Assembly (NCBI RefSeq): GCF_014199525.1
Contig: NZ_JACHNU010000001.1
Location: forward strand, 1,280,182 to 1,344,181
DNA: 64,000 nucleotides
Source: Conexibacter arvalis
GTDB taxonomy: Bacteria > Actinomycetota > Thermoleophilia > Solirubrobacterales > Solirubrobacteraceae
Reading direction: 5' to 3'
In this document: positions 52,855 through 60,625 of the stretch, one piece after another
Layout of the letters: each line of letters begins with the position of its first letter
Numbering within the stretch: the first letter of the stretch is position 1
Notes under the pieces: generated by a model
Seen by the model: only the letters and a program-made list of their open reading frames with translations
Database searches by the model: none
What the model was told of the DNA's origin: nothing
Translations under genes and position numbers: made by a program

Positions 52855-53969
52855 CGCCGATCCGCCCGCTGGAGCGCGACGACCTGCCGGCCGTCGCGCG
52901 CCTCTACGAGCTGGTGATCCGCTCGGGCACCGAGCAGCCGCCGGCGGGGCTCGCCGGCTACTTCGAGCAGACGGTGCTCGACCAGCCGTTCGCCGACCCG
53001 GAGCTGCCGTCGCTCGTCTACGACGACCCGCGGCTCGGCGTCGTCGGCTTCATCGCCTCCTACCCGCGGCGGTTCGCGCTCGGCGAGCGGACGGTGCGGC
53101 TCGCCTGCAGCGGCCAGCTCGTCGCCCATCCCGAGGTGCGCTCGCGCGGCGTCGGGGCGCTGCTGATGCGCGCGTACATGAACGGCCCGCAGGCGCTGAC
53201 GCTGACCGACGGCGCGACCGACGAGGTGCGCGCGATGTGGGAGCGGCTCGGCGGCGTCACGAACGCGATCGCCTCGCTCAGCTGGACGCGCGTGATCGGT
53301 CCGGCCGGCTACGCCGCCGGGATCGCGCGCAAGCGGCGGGGGCGCGACGGCAACCCGGCCGGGCAGGCGCCGGCGGCCGGCGTCTGGTCGGCGGTCGACG
53401 AGCTCGTCGGGCGTCCGCTGCGGCCGGCCGCGCCCGCGGCGCGCTCGCAGCCGCTGAGCGCCGACGCGCTGCTGGAGCTGCTCGAGCGGCTGAAGCGCTC
53501 GTTCCCGCTGCGCCCGGCCTACGACGCCGCGGCGCTGACGTGGCTGTTCCGGCAGATGGAGCGCGTGACGGCGCGCGGCGAGCTGGTGCGGCGGCTGGTG
53601 CGCGCGGCCGACGACCGGCCGCTCGGCTGGTACGTCGCCTACGTGCCCGCCGGCGGTGTCGCCCAGGCGCTGCAGGTCGTCGCCGGCCGCGGCGACGTCG
53701 GGCCGGTGCTCGACGCGCTCGTGCACGACGCCGGCGCGCGCGGCGCCGTCGCCGTCTCCGGACGGGTCGACCCGTGGCTCTACCCGGAGCTGGTCGAGCG
53801 CCGCTGCATCTTCCGCCGCGCCGCGTGGGCGCTGCTGCACAGCGGCGACGACGAGCTGCTCGCCGCCGTCGGCTTCGGCAGAGGGCTGCTGACGCGGATG
53901 GACGGCGAGTGGTGGATGGGCCCGCACGTGCTCGACGCCGGCGCGCTCGAGCAGGCGGCCGCCGGCTGA
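52851..53969 (+). CDS. GNAT-family acyltransferase of the carrier-protein operon
   Basis: 372 residues. The N-terminal half is a GNAT fold (RPLERDDLPAVARLYELV; acyl-donor loop VAHPEVRSRGVGALLMRAYM). The second half is probably another degenerate GNAT-like domain (GWYVAYVPAGGVAQALQVV, FGRGLLTRMDG). In this position it could move the carrier-bound acyl group onto a sugar amine. Last gene of the five-gene unit. Confidence 0.75.
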   Translation: MTPIRPLERDDLPAVARLYELVIRSGTEQPPAGLAGYFEQTVLDQPFADPELPSLVYDDPRLGVVGFIASYPRRFALGERTVRLACSGQLVAHPEVRSRGVGALLMRAYMNGPQALTLTDGATDEVRAMWERLGGVTNAIASLSWTRVIGPAGYAAGIARKRRGRDGNPAGQAPAAGVWSAVDELVGRPLRPAAPAARSQPLSADALLELLERLKRSFPLRPAYDAAALTWLFRQMERVTARGELVRRLVRAADDRPLGWYVAYVPAGGVAQALQVVAGRGDVGPVLDALVHDAGARGAVAVSGRVDPWLYPELVERRCIFRRAAWALLHSGDDELLAAVGFGRGLLTRMDGEWWMGPHVLDAGALEQAAAG

Positions 53970-54023
53970 GCATGCGGCGTCCGCCGGCGCGTCGACGGCG
54001 GCTCGCGGCGAGCGCGGCCGCCG

Positions 54024-55196
54024 TCAGTCGGCCGGCGCCGGCGCGTCGGCGCCGCGCCGCAGGCGGGCGAGCGCGCCGCGCACCTGCGCCCGCCGCTCGT
54101 CCGGCAGCCGCTCGAGCCCGTCGCGCGCGAGCCCGCCGAGCTGGCGGGGCAGCAGCAGCGCGCGGTTGAGCGGGTAGCGGCGGTCGCGCGGGACCAGCCC
54201 GGCCCAGACGAGCGGTCGGTCGGCGTCGGCGAGGCGCAGCTTGTAGTCGTGGGCACCGCCGCCGAGGTCGATCGACCGCTCGCCCCGCCGGAAGCAGTCC
54301 TCGACGCCCGCGAGGATTCCCAGCAGCGACGGCTGCAGGTCGGTCGCGTCGGGGTCGAAGCCGCCGTTCCACGACAGCGCCCGGCCGCCTGCGGCGAGGA
54401 ACAGCTGCGAGCTGATCGCCCTGCCGTCGACCTCGATCGTCCACAGCCGGAAGCGCTCGGAGGGCAGGAGCGCGCGGCCGGCGTCGCGCAGCAGCTCGCC
54501 GACGCGCGGGTCGACCGACGAGCCGCCGCGCCCCCGCCAGCGCGCGTGGTGGAGGCGGACGAAGGCGTCGACGTCGCGGTCGAGCTCGTCCGCGGTGCGG
54601 GTCATCCGCACGACGCCGTCGGCCTCGCCGAGCTTGCGCCGGAAGCGGCGCACCTGCTTGCGGAAGTTCTTGCTCTTGCGCATCAGCCAGGCGTCGAAGT
54701 CGTCGTCGGACAGCTCCATCACCGGCGCGGGCGCCCGCTTCTGCGCCAGCAGCCACGGCGGGCGGCGTCCGGGCCAGCCGGCGCGCAGCCGCGCGAGGCC
54801 GCCGTCGCCGGCGTCGGTGGCGTCGAAGGCGACGTAGCCGGCGGCCGGGCGCAGGCCGGCGAGCGCGGCGGCGGTGAGCGACGCGACGGCGTCGGCGTGC
54901 TCGGGCAGCGCCAGCGGCGCGACGCGGTGGGTCGCCGGGGCCCCGAGCAGGCGCAGCTGCGGCTGGCCGCCGCGTGCGCGCAGCGCGAGGAACGGCGCAA
55001 GGCCGACGAGCTTGCGGCCCTCGCGGACGGCGACGATCCGCAGCGCGGCGCCGGGCGGCGCGAGCCGTCGCCACCAGGCGGCGTGCCAGCCGCCAAGGGT
55101 CGCCGGTGCGCCCGTCGCCTCCGCCAGCTCGTCCCACGCCGGCACGAGCGCTTCGAGCTGCTCGCCGGTCGTCGCGATCTCGCAGCGGAGCGCCAT
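54024..55196 (-). CDS. FemAB/CelD-like GNAT acyltransferase
   Basis: 390 residues. A double-GNAT protein of the CelD/BcsL group (Acetyltransf_6): LVPAWDELAEATGAPATLGGW at the N terminus, KSKNFRKQVRRFRRKLGE, FVRLHHARWRGRGG, AISSQLFLAAGGRALSWNGGFD and DLGGGAHDYKLRLAD. Such proteins are frequent in polysaccharide loci and are thought to attach acyl or aminoacyl groups. Convergent with the carrier-protein operon, 54 bases away, so a possible second acceptor-side enzyme. Confidence 0.82.
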   Translation of the reverse strand: MALRCEIATTGEQLEALVPAWDELAEATGAPATLGGWHAAWWRRLAPPGAALRIVAVREGRKLVGLAPFLALRARGGQPQLRLLGAPATHRVAPLALPEHADAVASLTAAALAGLRPAAGYVAFDATDAGDGGLARLRAGWPGRRPPWLLAQKRAPAPVMELSDDDFDAWLMRKSKNFRKQVRRFRRKLGEADGVVRMTRTADELDRDVDAFVRLHHARWRGRGGSSVDPRVGELLRDAGRALLPSERFRLWTIEVDGRAISSQLFLAAGGRALSWNGGFDPDATDLQPSLLGILAGVEDCFRRGERSIDLGGGAHDYKLRLADADRPLVWAGLVPRDRRYPLNRALLLPRQLGGLARDGLERLPDERRAQVRGALARLRRGADAPAPAD

Positions 55197-55203
55197 CGCG
55201 GAG

Positions 55204-55209
55204 AGCCTA
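55204..55209 (-). promoter_or_regulatory. -10 box (TAGGCT), leaderless type
   Basis: On the minus strand TAGGCT ends 7 bases before the ATG at 55196. Confidence 0.5.
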
Positions 55210-55278
55210 CCCGCGATCGTCCGCGAAGTGGTGCGACGTCGTGTCGGAAGGGGACAAGCGGTGCCGAGTTGGCGCCGC

Positions 55279-55284
55279 TATGAT
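55279..55284 (+). promoter_or_regulatory. -10 box (TATGAT) of the SRP RNA gene
   Basis: TATGAT lies about 12 bases before the predicted 5' end of the SRP RNA. No good -35 at standard spacing. Confidence 0.4.
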
Positions 55285-55296
55285 TGCCGACGGACC

Positions 55297-55512
55297 GTGC
55301 TAGGCGGGGAGGTAGCGGTGCCCTGAACCTGCAATCCGCTCTAGCAGGGCTGAATTCCCTCCCAAGGGTCGCCGGCTCTCGAGGCCAGCGTGCTGTACGG
55401 AGGCGTTGATGGTCAGGTCCCGCGCGATGACGACCCGCGAACCAGGTCAGGTCCGGAAGGAAGCAGCCTTAAACGGTCCTCGTCATGCGTAGCGGGAGTG
55501 CCTGGCCGGAGT
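55297..55512 (+). ncRNA. ffs: signal recognition particle RNA, large type with Alu domain
   Basis: The S-domain signature GGTCAGGTCCGGAAGGAAGC (tetraloop and asymmetric loop that bind Ffh) lies at about 55444-55464. Unlike the roughly 100-base 4.5S RNA, the transcript also has the 5' Alu domain: GAGGTAGCGGTGCCCTG, then GCAATCCGCT and TGAATTCC (about 55309-55358). The predicted ends pair weakly (GTGCTAGGCGGGG with the AGTGCCTGGCC region). Length about 215 bases; ends are estimates. Confidence 0.88.
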
Positions 55513-55606
55513 CGATCGGCAGAGGCGCGCTCGGGAACCCGTCTCGACGGAGGGTGCACGGTCCGTTTTTCTGGTCGATTCGGTCGCGATCTGCGATGCT
55601 CGGCCG

Positions 55607-57247
55607 ATGCCGAGGCGTTCGCTCGTCGTCGTGCTCGACGGCCCTCCGACGCCGGCCTGGCAGGCGCGCGCGCTGGAGCTGCTCGATCGCTCCCCGCGGC
55701 TGACCGTCGCGACGGTCCGCCCGCTCGGCCCCTGCCGCCTGCCCGCCGCCGTGCGGCTGCGCGACCGCGTCGAGCAGCGGCTCTTCGGCGCGGGCGAGGA
55801 GGCGCTCGCGCCGGTGCGCGTCGCGGCGCGCGACGGCGGCGAGGCCGAGCTGACCGTGTGGCTGGCCGAGCGGACCGCGCCGCCTGACGGCGCCGCGACC
55901 CTGCTGTTCCGCCACGGCGGCCGGATCGAGCCGGCGGAGGAGGCCGTGCGGCGGGCGCTTGGAGACGGCGCGGCGGTGCTCGACAGCGAGCTGCTGCTGC
56001 GGCGGGCCGACGGGACGGACGAGGTCGTCGAGGTGACGGTCTCGGGGCTGCGACCGTTCTCGGCGACGCTCACCCGCGATCTGCTGCTGTGGAAGCTGGC
56101 CGCCGTAGCCGCCCGCGGCGCCGAGCGGGCGCCGGCGCGCGCCTCCGGCGTCGGCGCGGCGCGCGCCGGCGCGCCGGGTTCGCGCGCGTCCGCGCCGCCG
56201 CCCGTGTCGTCCACGCCGCCCGATTCGCCCCCGCCGAGCGACGCCGCGCCCGCCCCGCCGCCGATCGTCCCGGCGACGCTCGGCGCGTGGCTGCGCGGAC
56301 CCGCGACGCGGCTGCTGTGCGTGCGGCCGTGGTCGATCCGCCTGCGCGAGCGGGGGCCGGAGCCGACGGCCGGCTGGGCGGCCGCGGGCGACGGGCTGGT
56401 CTGCTGGGGCGACTCGCCGGTCTACGCCGACCCGTTCCTGTTCGAGCGCGACGGGCGCCATCACCTCTTCTGCGAGGAGGTCCCGGCCGGCGCCGCGCGC
56501 GGCGTCATCTCCCACACGGAGCTGCGCTCGGACGGGCGCCCCGCGGAGCCGCCGACGCCGGTGCTCGCGGCGCCGCACCACCTCTCCTACCCGTTCGTCT
56601 TCGCCTACGGCGGCGAGCTGTGGATGCTGCCCGAGACCTCCGCCGCCCGCCGCGTCGAGCTCTATCGCGCCACCGCCTTCCCGTACGCCTGGGAGCGCGC
56701 GGCGGTCCTGCTCGACGACGTCGACGCGACCGACCCGACGCTGCTCGTCCACGACGGCCTGCTGTGGCTGTTCGCCGGCGTCGCGGCGCGCGGCGCGAGC
56801 TCGCTCGACGAGCTGCACCTGTGGTGGTCGGAGCGGCTCTCCGGCCCGTGGCGCCCGCATCCGCGCAACCCGGTCGTCGCCGACGTCCGCGGCGCGCGGC
56901 CGGCCGGACCGGTGCAGCGGTGGGGCGAGCGGCTCGTGCGGCCGGGGCAGGACGGAAGCCGACGCTACGGCGGCGCGCTCTCGTTCCGCGCGATCGAGAC
57001 GCTGACGCGGAGCGACTACGCCGAGCGGGAGGTGGCGCGGCTCGATCCCGCCGACCTCGGCGACGCGCGCGCCATCCACCACTACAGCGCCGACAGCCGC
57101 TTCGAGGCGGTCGACCTGCGCCGGCGCGAGCTGCGGGTCGTCCGTCGCGCCCGCGCCGTCGCGCTACCGTTGAGGGGACGGAGCCTCCGGCCGCCGCTCG
57201 TCTTCGCCGGCAGGCCCGTCGACCGGAAGGGAGCTGACGGCCGCTGA
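55607..57247 (+). CDS. GINT1-like glycan protein with N-terminal extra domain
   Basis: 546 residues. The C-terminal half (about 225-500) has a beta-propeller pattern like the N-terminal domain of glucosamine inositolphosphorylceramide transferase and GH43-type propellers: YADPFLFERDGRHHLFCEEV, LSYPFVFAYGGELWMLPET, TDPTLLVHDGLLWLFAG, and NPVVADVRGARPAG. The first 175 residues (VVVLDGPPTPAWQARALELL and following) may be a degenerate formyltransferase-like domain, joined by a Pro/Ser/Ala-rich linker (about 180-222). No signal peptide. It may bind or modify nucleotide-sugar or glycan in the cytoplasm; function unproven. Confidence 0.7.
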   Translation: MPRRSLVVVLDGPPTPAWQARALELLDRSPRLTVATVRPLGPCRLPAAVRLRDRVEQRLFGAGEEALAPVRVAARDGGEAELTVWLAERTAPPDGAATLLFRHGGRIEPAEEAVRRALGDGAAVLDSELLLRRADGTDEVVEVTVSGLRPFSATLTRDLLLWKLAAVAARGAERAPARASGVGAARAGAPGSRASAPPPVSSTPPDSPPPSDAAPAPPPIVPATLGAWLRGPATRLLCVRPWSIRLRERGPEPTAGWAAAGDGLVCWGDSPVYADPFLFERDGRHHLFCEEVPAGAARGVISHTELRSDGRPAEPPTPVLAAPHHLSYPFVFAYGGELWMLPETSAARRVELYRATAFPYAWERAAVLLDDVDATDPTLLVHDGLLWLFAGVAARGASSLDELHLWWSERLSGPWRPHPRNPVVADVRGARPAGPVQRWGERLVRPGQDGSRRYGGALSFRAIETLTRSDYAEREVARLDPADLGDARAIHHYSADSRFEAVDLRRRELRVVRRARAVALPLRGRSLRPPLVFAGRPVDRKGADGR

Positions 57248-57261
57248 CCCGGATCGTCGTC

Positions 57262-58296
57262 GTGATCGCCGCGCTCGTCGCGATCGCCTCCGGGCGCGCG
57301 GATGCGCCGGGCACGCTGCCCGAGCGGCCGCCGTTCGTCGGCGCCGCCGCGATCGCGCGCAGCGGGGCCGCGGGCGCGGCGGCCTGCGACAGGACGCTCA
57401 CCGTGCGCGCGGCGCGCCGCCTCGCGCGGATGCGCTCGACCCACGGCGGTCGCGCGGTCGAGCGGTTCGTCAACGCGATGCGACCGGGGCAGACGGCCTG
57501 CCTGCGGCGGGGCATCTACCGCGGCGACGTGGCGATCTGGCGCAGCGGCGTCACGCTCCGCTCGTGGCCCGGCGAGCGGGTGCGGATCGTCGGTCGCATC
57601 TGGATCAAGCGCCGCGCGCGCGACGTCGAGCTGCACGCGCTCGAGCTCGACGGGCGCAACCGCGCGCGGCTGCCGTCGCCGACCGTCAACGGCGACGGCG
57701 CCCGCTTCGTCGGCGTCGACGTCACCACCCGCAACGCCGGCATCTGCTTCATCATCGGCTCGACGCGCTACGGGCGCGCCGTCGGGACGGCGATCGAGGG
57801 CAGCCGCATCCACCACTGCGGCCGGCTGCCCGCGCGCAACACCGAGCACGGGATCTACGTCGCCGAGGCCGATGACACGCTGATCGCGGGCAACGTGATC
57901 CACGACAACGCGGACCGCGGCATCCAGCTCTACCCGAACGCCCAGCGGACGGTGATCGAGCGCAACGTGATCGACCGCAACGGGCAGGGAATCATCTTCT
58001 CCGGCGCCGACGGCCACGCCTCCAGCGGCAACGTCGTGCGCAACAACGTCATCTCCAACGCGCGCATCCGCGCCGACGTCGAGTCGTGGTACCCGGCCGG
58101 GAATCCGCGCGGGGTCGGCAACGTCGTCGTGCGCAACTGCGTCTTCGGCGGGCGCACCGGGACGATCGACCTCTCCGGCGGCGGCTTCGTCGCGATCGAC
58201 AACGTCGTCGCCGATCCCGGCTACGCCGACCCGGCGGCCGGCGACTACCGCCTCGCGCCGACCAGCCCGTGCGCGCCGGTGCTCGCCGGCTCCTAG
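57262..58296 (+). CDS. secreted parallel beta-helix protein
   Basis: 344 residues from GTG 57262. The ribosome site GGAAGGGAG (57225-57233) is better placed for a CTG at 57244 that overlaps the upstream TGA and would add LTRIVV, making a more normal signal peptide. The mature part has beta-helix coils (EHGIYVAEADDTLIAGNVIH, DNADRGIQLY, RNVIDRNGQGIIFSG, VRNNVISNA), as in polysaccharide lyases and mannuronan epimerases. Ends directly against the convergent glycosyltransferase gene with no spacer. Confidence 0.78.
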   Translation: MIAALVAIASGRADAPGTLPERPPFVGAAAIARSGAAGAAACDRTLTVRAARRLARMRSTHGGRAVERFVNAMRPGQTACLRRGIYRGDVAIWRSGVTLRSWPGERVRIVGRIWIKRRARDVELHALELDGRNRARLPSPTVNGDGARFVGVDVTTRNAGICFIIGSTRYGRAVGTAIEGSRIHHCGRLPARNTEHGIYVAEADDTLIAGNVIHDNADRGIQLYPNAQRTVIERNVIDRNGQGIIFSGADGHASSGNVVRNNVISNARIRADVESWYPAGNPRGVGNVVVRNCVFGGRTGTIDLSGGGFVAIDNVVADPGYADPAAGDYRLAPTSPCAPVLAGS

Positions 58297-59442
58297 TCAG
58301 CCGCGTTCCAGGAAGCCGGCGAGCCGCTCCGTCTCGGCCTCGAGCGTGTGCGCGGCGACGCGGTCGAGCCCGGCGCGGACAAGCCGTGCTCGCAGCGCCG
58401 GGTCGCCGGCGACCCGCTCGACGGCCGCGACGGCCGCGCCGGCGTCCCCGGGCGCGATCAGCAGCGCGGCGTCGCCGACCGCCTCCGGGACGCCGCCGAC
58501 GGCGGTCGCGACGACCGGGAGCCCGGCGGCGAACGCCTCGAACAGGACCTGGGGCACCCCCTCGGTCCAGGAGACGTGGAGGAAGGCGTCGGCGGCGCGG
58601 TACAGCTCGGGCAGGCCGCCGTCGTGCGGGACGTAGCCGCGCAAGTCGACCGCCTGCCCGAGCCCGCGCGCGGCGATCTCCCGTTCGAGCTCGCCGCGCA
58701 TCGGCCCGTCGCCGACGACGGTCAACCGCCATGCCGGGTCGGCCGCGTGGAGCGCCGCGATCGCGTCGAGCAGCAGCAGCGGGTTCTTCTCGCGATCGAG
58801 CCGGCCGACGCTGAGCAGCCGCCGCGGCGGCTCCTGCGCGCGTGCGAGCGCGGCGTCGGCGGAGACGACGCTCGCGCCGGGCACGAGCGAGACGGCGATC
58901 TCCAGCACGCTGCCGGCGCGGCGGTAGCGGCGCGCGAGGTCGGGGCCGACGACGACGACCGGGAAGCGGCGCGCGAGCCCCCGGAAGGCGGCCTCCATCG
59001 CGTCGGCGGCGACGTGGATCCAGCGCTTGCCGGGATGGCGCGAGCGGACGTAGGTGGGGAAGTCCTGGCGCACGCCCAGCACGACCCGGCGGCGCCGCGC
59101 CGCCGCCAGCAGCGCGAAGCCGATCGCGTGGACGTACGGGCCCAGCAGCCAGACCGTGTCGACGTCGTCGAGCAGCCGCCAGAAGCGACGGGCCGAGCCG
59201 CCGAGCGAGCGCGCAACGGCGAGCGGGTCGGTCAGGCTCGCGTAGAAGGGGAGGCCGACGAAGCCGATCCCCGGGTCGAGCGGGTAGTGGGAGCGGCCCG
59301 GGCGCGCGTCGAGCCGCCCGACGAGCACGAGCGCCTCGACATGCGGTTGCAGCCCCGTCATGAAGCGGACGAAGGCGCGCTCGCCGGAGACGCCGCGGGT
59401 GTCGCGCCGGTAGGTGTAGTCGGTGTAGACGGCGAGCCGCAT
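58297..59442 (-). CDS. glycosyltransferase family 4
   Basis: 381 residues. GT-B with RRDTRGVSGERAFVRFM at the donor loop, DTVWLLGPYVHAIGFALL, VVGPDLARRYRRAG, RRLLSVGRLDREKNPLLLL, and the C-terminal VSWTEGVPQVLFEAFAAGLP plus ATAVGGVPEAVG. The ATG overlaps the stop of the upstream GT2 by one base (TGATG). Confidence 0.9.
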   Translation of the reverse strand: MRLAVYTDYTYRRDTRGVSGERAFVRFMTGLQPHVEALVLVGRLDARPGRSHYPLDPGIGFVGLPFYASLTDPLAVARSLGGSARRFWRLLDDVDTVWLLGPYVHAIGFALLAAARRRRVVLGVRQDFPTYVRSRHPGKRWIHVAADAMEAAFRGLARRFPVVVVGPDLARRYRRAGSVLEIAVSLVPGASVVSADAALARAQEPPRRLLSVGRLDREKNPLLLLDAIAALHAADPAWRLTVVGDGPMRGELEREIAARGLGQAVDLRGYVPHDGGLPELYRAADAFLHVSWTEGVPQVLFEAFAAGLPVVATAVGGVPEAVGDAALLIAPGDAGAAVAAVERVAGDPALRARLVRAGLDRVAAHTLEAETERLAGFLERG

Positions 59443-60548
59443 CAGCGGTCGCCCGCGTGCAGGCTCGGCGCCTCGACCGGCCCGGCGTACGGAGCGATCG
59501 CGGTGGCGCCGCGGCGGCGCGCCACGTTCGCCAGCGCCGGCCACGGCGTGCCCCATCTGCGGCAGCCGCCGTAGAAGCCGGTGCCATGCGCGAGATGCAT
59601 CGTCGCCAGCGCGACCGGCACGAGCAGCGCATCCGAGCCGTGCCCGGAGCGGGCGGCGTCGGCGGCGGCCGCGGCGAGCGCGCCGCCGTAGGCGAGCATG
59701 CCGAGCCGCGCCAGCCGGCGGGCGCGGCGCGTCGGCGCGGCGACGCTCGCGAGCGCGTCGGCGACGACCAGCGGCGGCAGCAGCCCGGAGCGGCGCAGGC
59801 TCGTCGGGTGCCTGACGGCCGTCTTCACCCGGTAGCTGCCGTAGGCGCGGTACTGCCGCCACAGGGCGCGGAGCGAGTTGCGCGGGATGTACTGCGCGGC
59901 CATCGCCGGCAGGCAGACGATCCGCTCGCCGGCCGCGAGGAACCGCGCCGCCAGCTCGGAGTCCTGGTTGCGCGGCCAGGCCTCGTCCCAGCCGCCGTGC
60001 GCGAGCACGTCGGCGCGGCGCCAGACGCCGCAGAAGACGCCGGTGTCGAGCTCGTACTCGGCCTCCGGCGCGTCGTTGCGCGACCACCGCCGCGAGGCGC
60101 CGCGGCCGAGCCGGCTGGAGAGCGCCGCGACGACCGCCCGCGCGACGACGCCGCGCGCGAGCGGCTGCTGGGGGCCGGCGACCCAGGCTGCGCCGCCGTC
60201 GCGGAGCCGGTCGACGCCCGCCTGCACGTAGCAGGCGGGGTAGAGCGTGTGCGCATCCATCCGCACGACGTAGGTGCCGCGCGCCTCGCGCAGGCAGACG
60301 TTGAGGCCGCTCGCCGTTCCGCGGCGGGGGTTGTCGAAGACGCGGATGCGCGGGTCGTGCGCCGCCAGCGCCTCCAGCTTCGCGCGGGTGTCGTCGGTCG
60401 AGCGGCCGTCGGCGAAGAGGAATTCGATCGTGCCGTCGAACTCCTGCGCGGTCATCGACGCGACGGCGTCGGCGATGTCGCGACTCTCGTCCAGGACGGG
60501 GACGAGAACGCTGACATCGACGTTGGCGGGTCCTTGACGCGCTGACAT
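59442..60548 (-). CDS. glycosyltransferase family 2 (ExoA-like)
   Basis: 368 residues. GT-A domain: VSVLVPVLDESRDIADAVASM, FLFADGRSTDDTRAKL, VRMDAHTLYPACYVQ with the metal-binding aspartate, WPRNQDSELAARFLAAG, then two or three C-terminal membrane helices. The arrangement resembles succinoglycan ExoA. Divergent from the kinase-like gene; 77 bases between them hold both promoters. Confidence 0.88.
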   Translation of the reverse strand: MSARQGPANVDVSVLVPVLDESRDIADAVASMTAQEFDGTIEFLFADGRSTDDTRAKLEALAAHDPRIRVFDNPRRGTASGLNVCLREARGTYVVRMDAHTLYPACYVQAGVDRLRDGGAAWVAGPQQPLARGVVARAVVAALSSRLGRGASRRWSRNDAPEAEYELDTGVFCGVWRRADVLAHGGWDEAWPRNQDSELAARFLAAGERIVCLPAMAAQYIPRNSLRALWRQYRAYGSYRVKTAVRHPTSLRRSGLLPPLVVADALASVAAPTRRARRLARLGMLAYGGALAAAAADAARSGHGSDALLVPVALATMHLAHGTGFYGGCRRWGTPWPALANVARRRGATAIAPYAGPVEAPSLHAGDR

Positions 60549-60625
60549 GATGGCAATCGATGCACAGGTGGCAAGGCCCCCCGGCCGCCCGTAGTATGCA
60601 TCAAATAGGGAAACCTGGAGGAACG

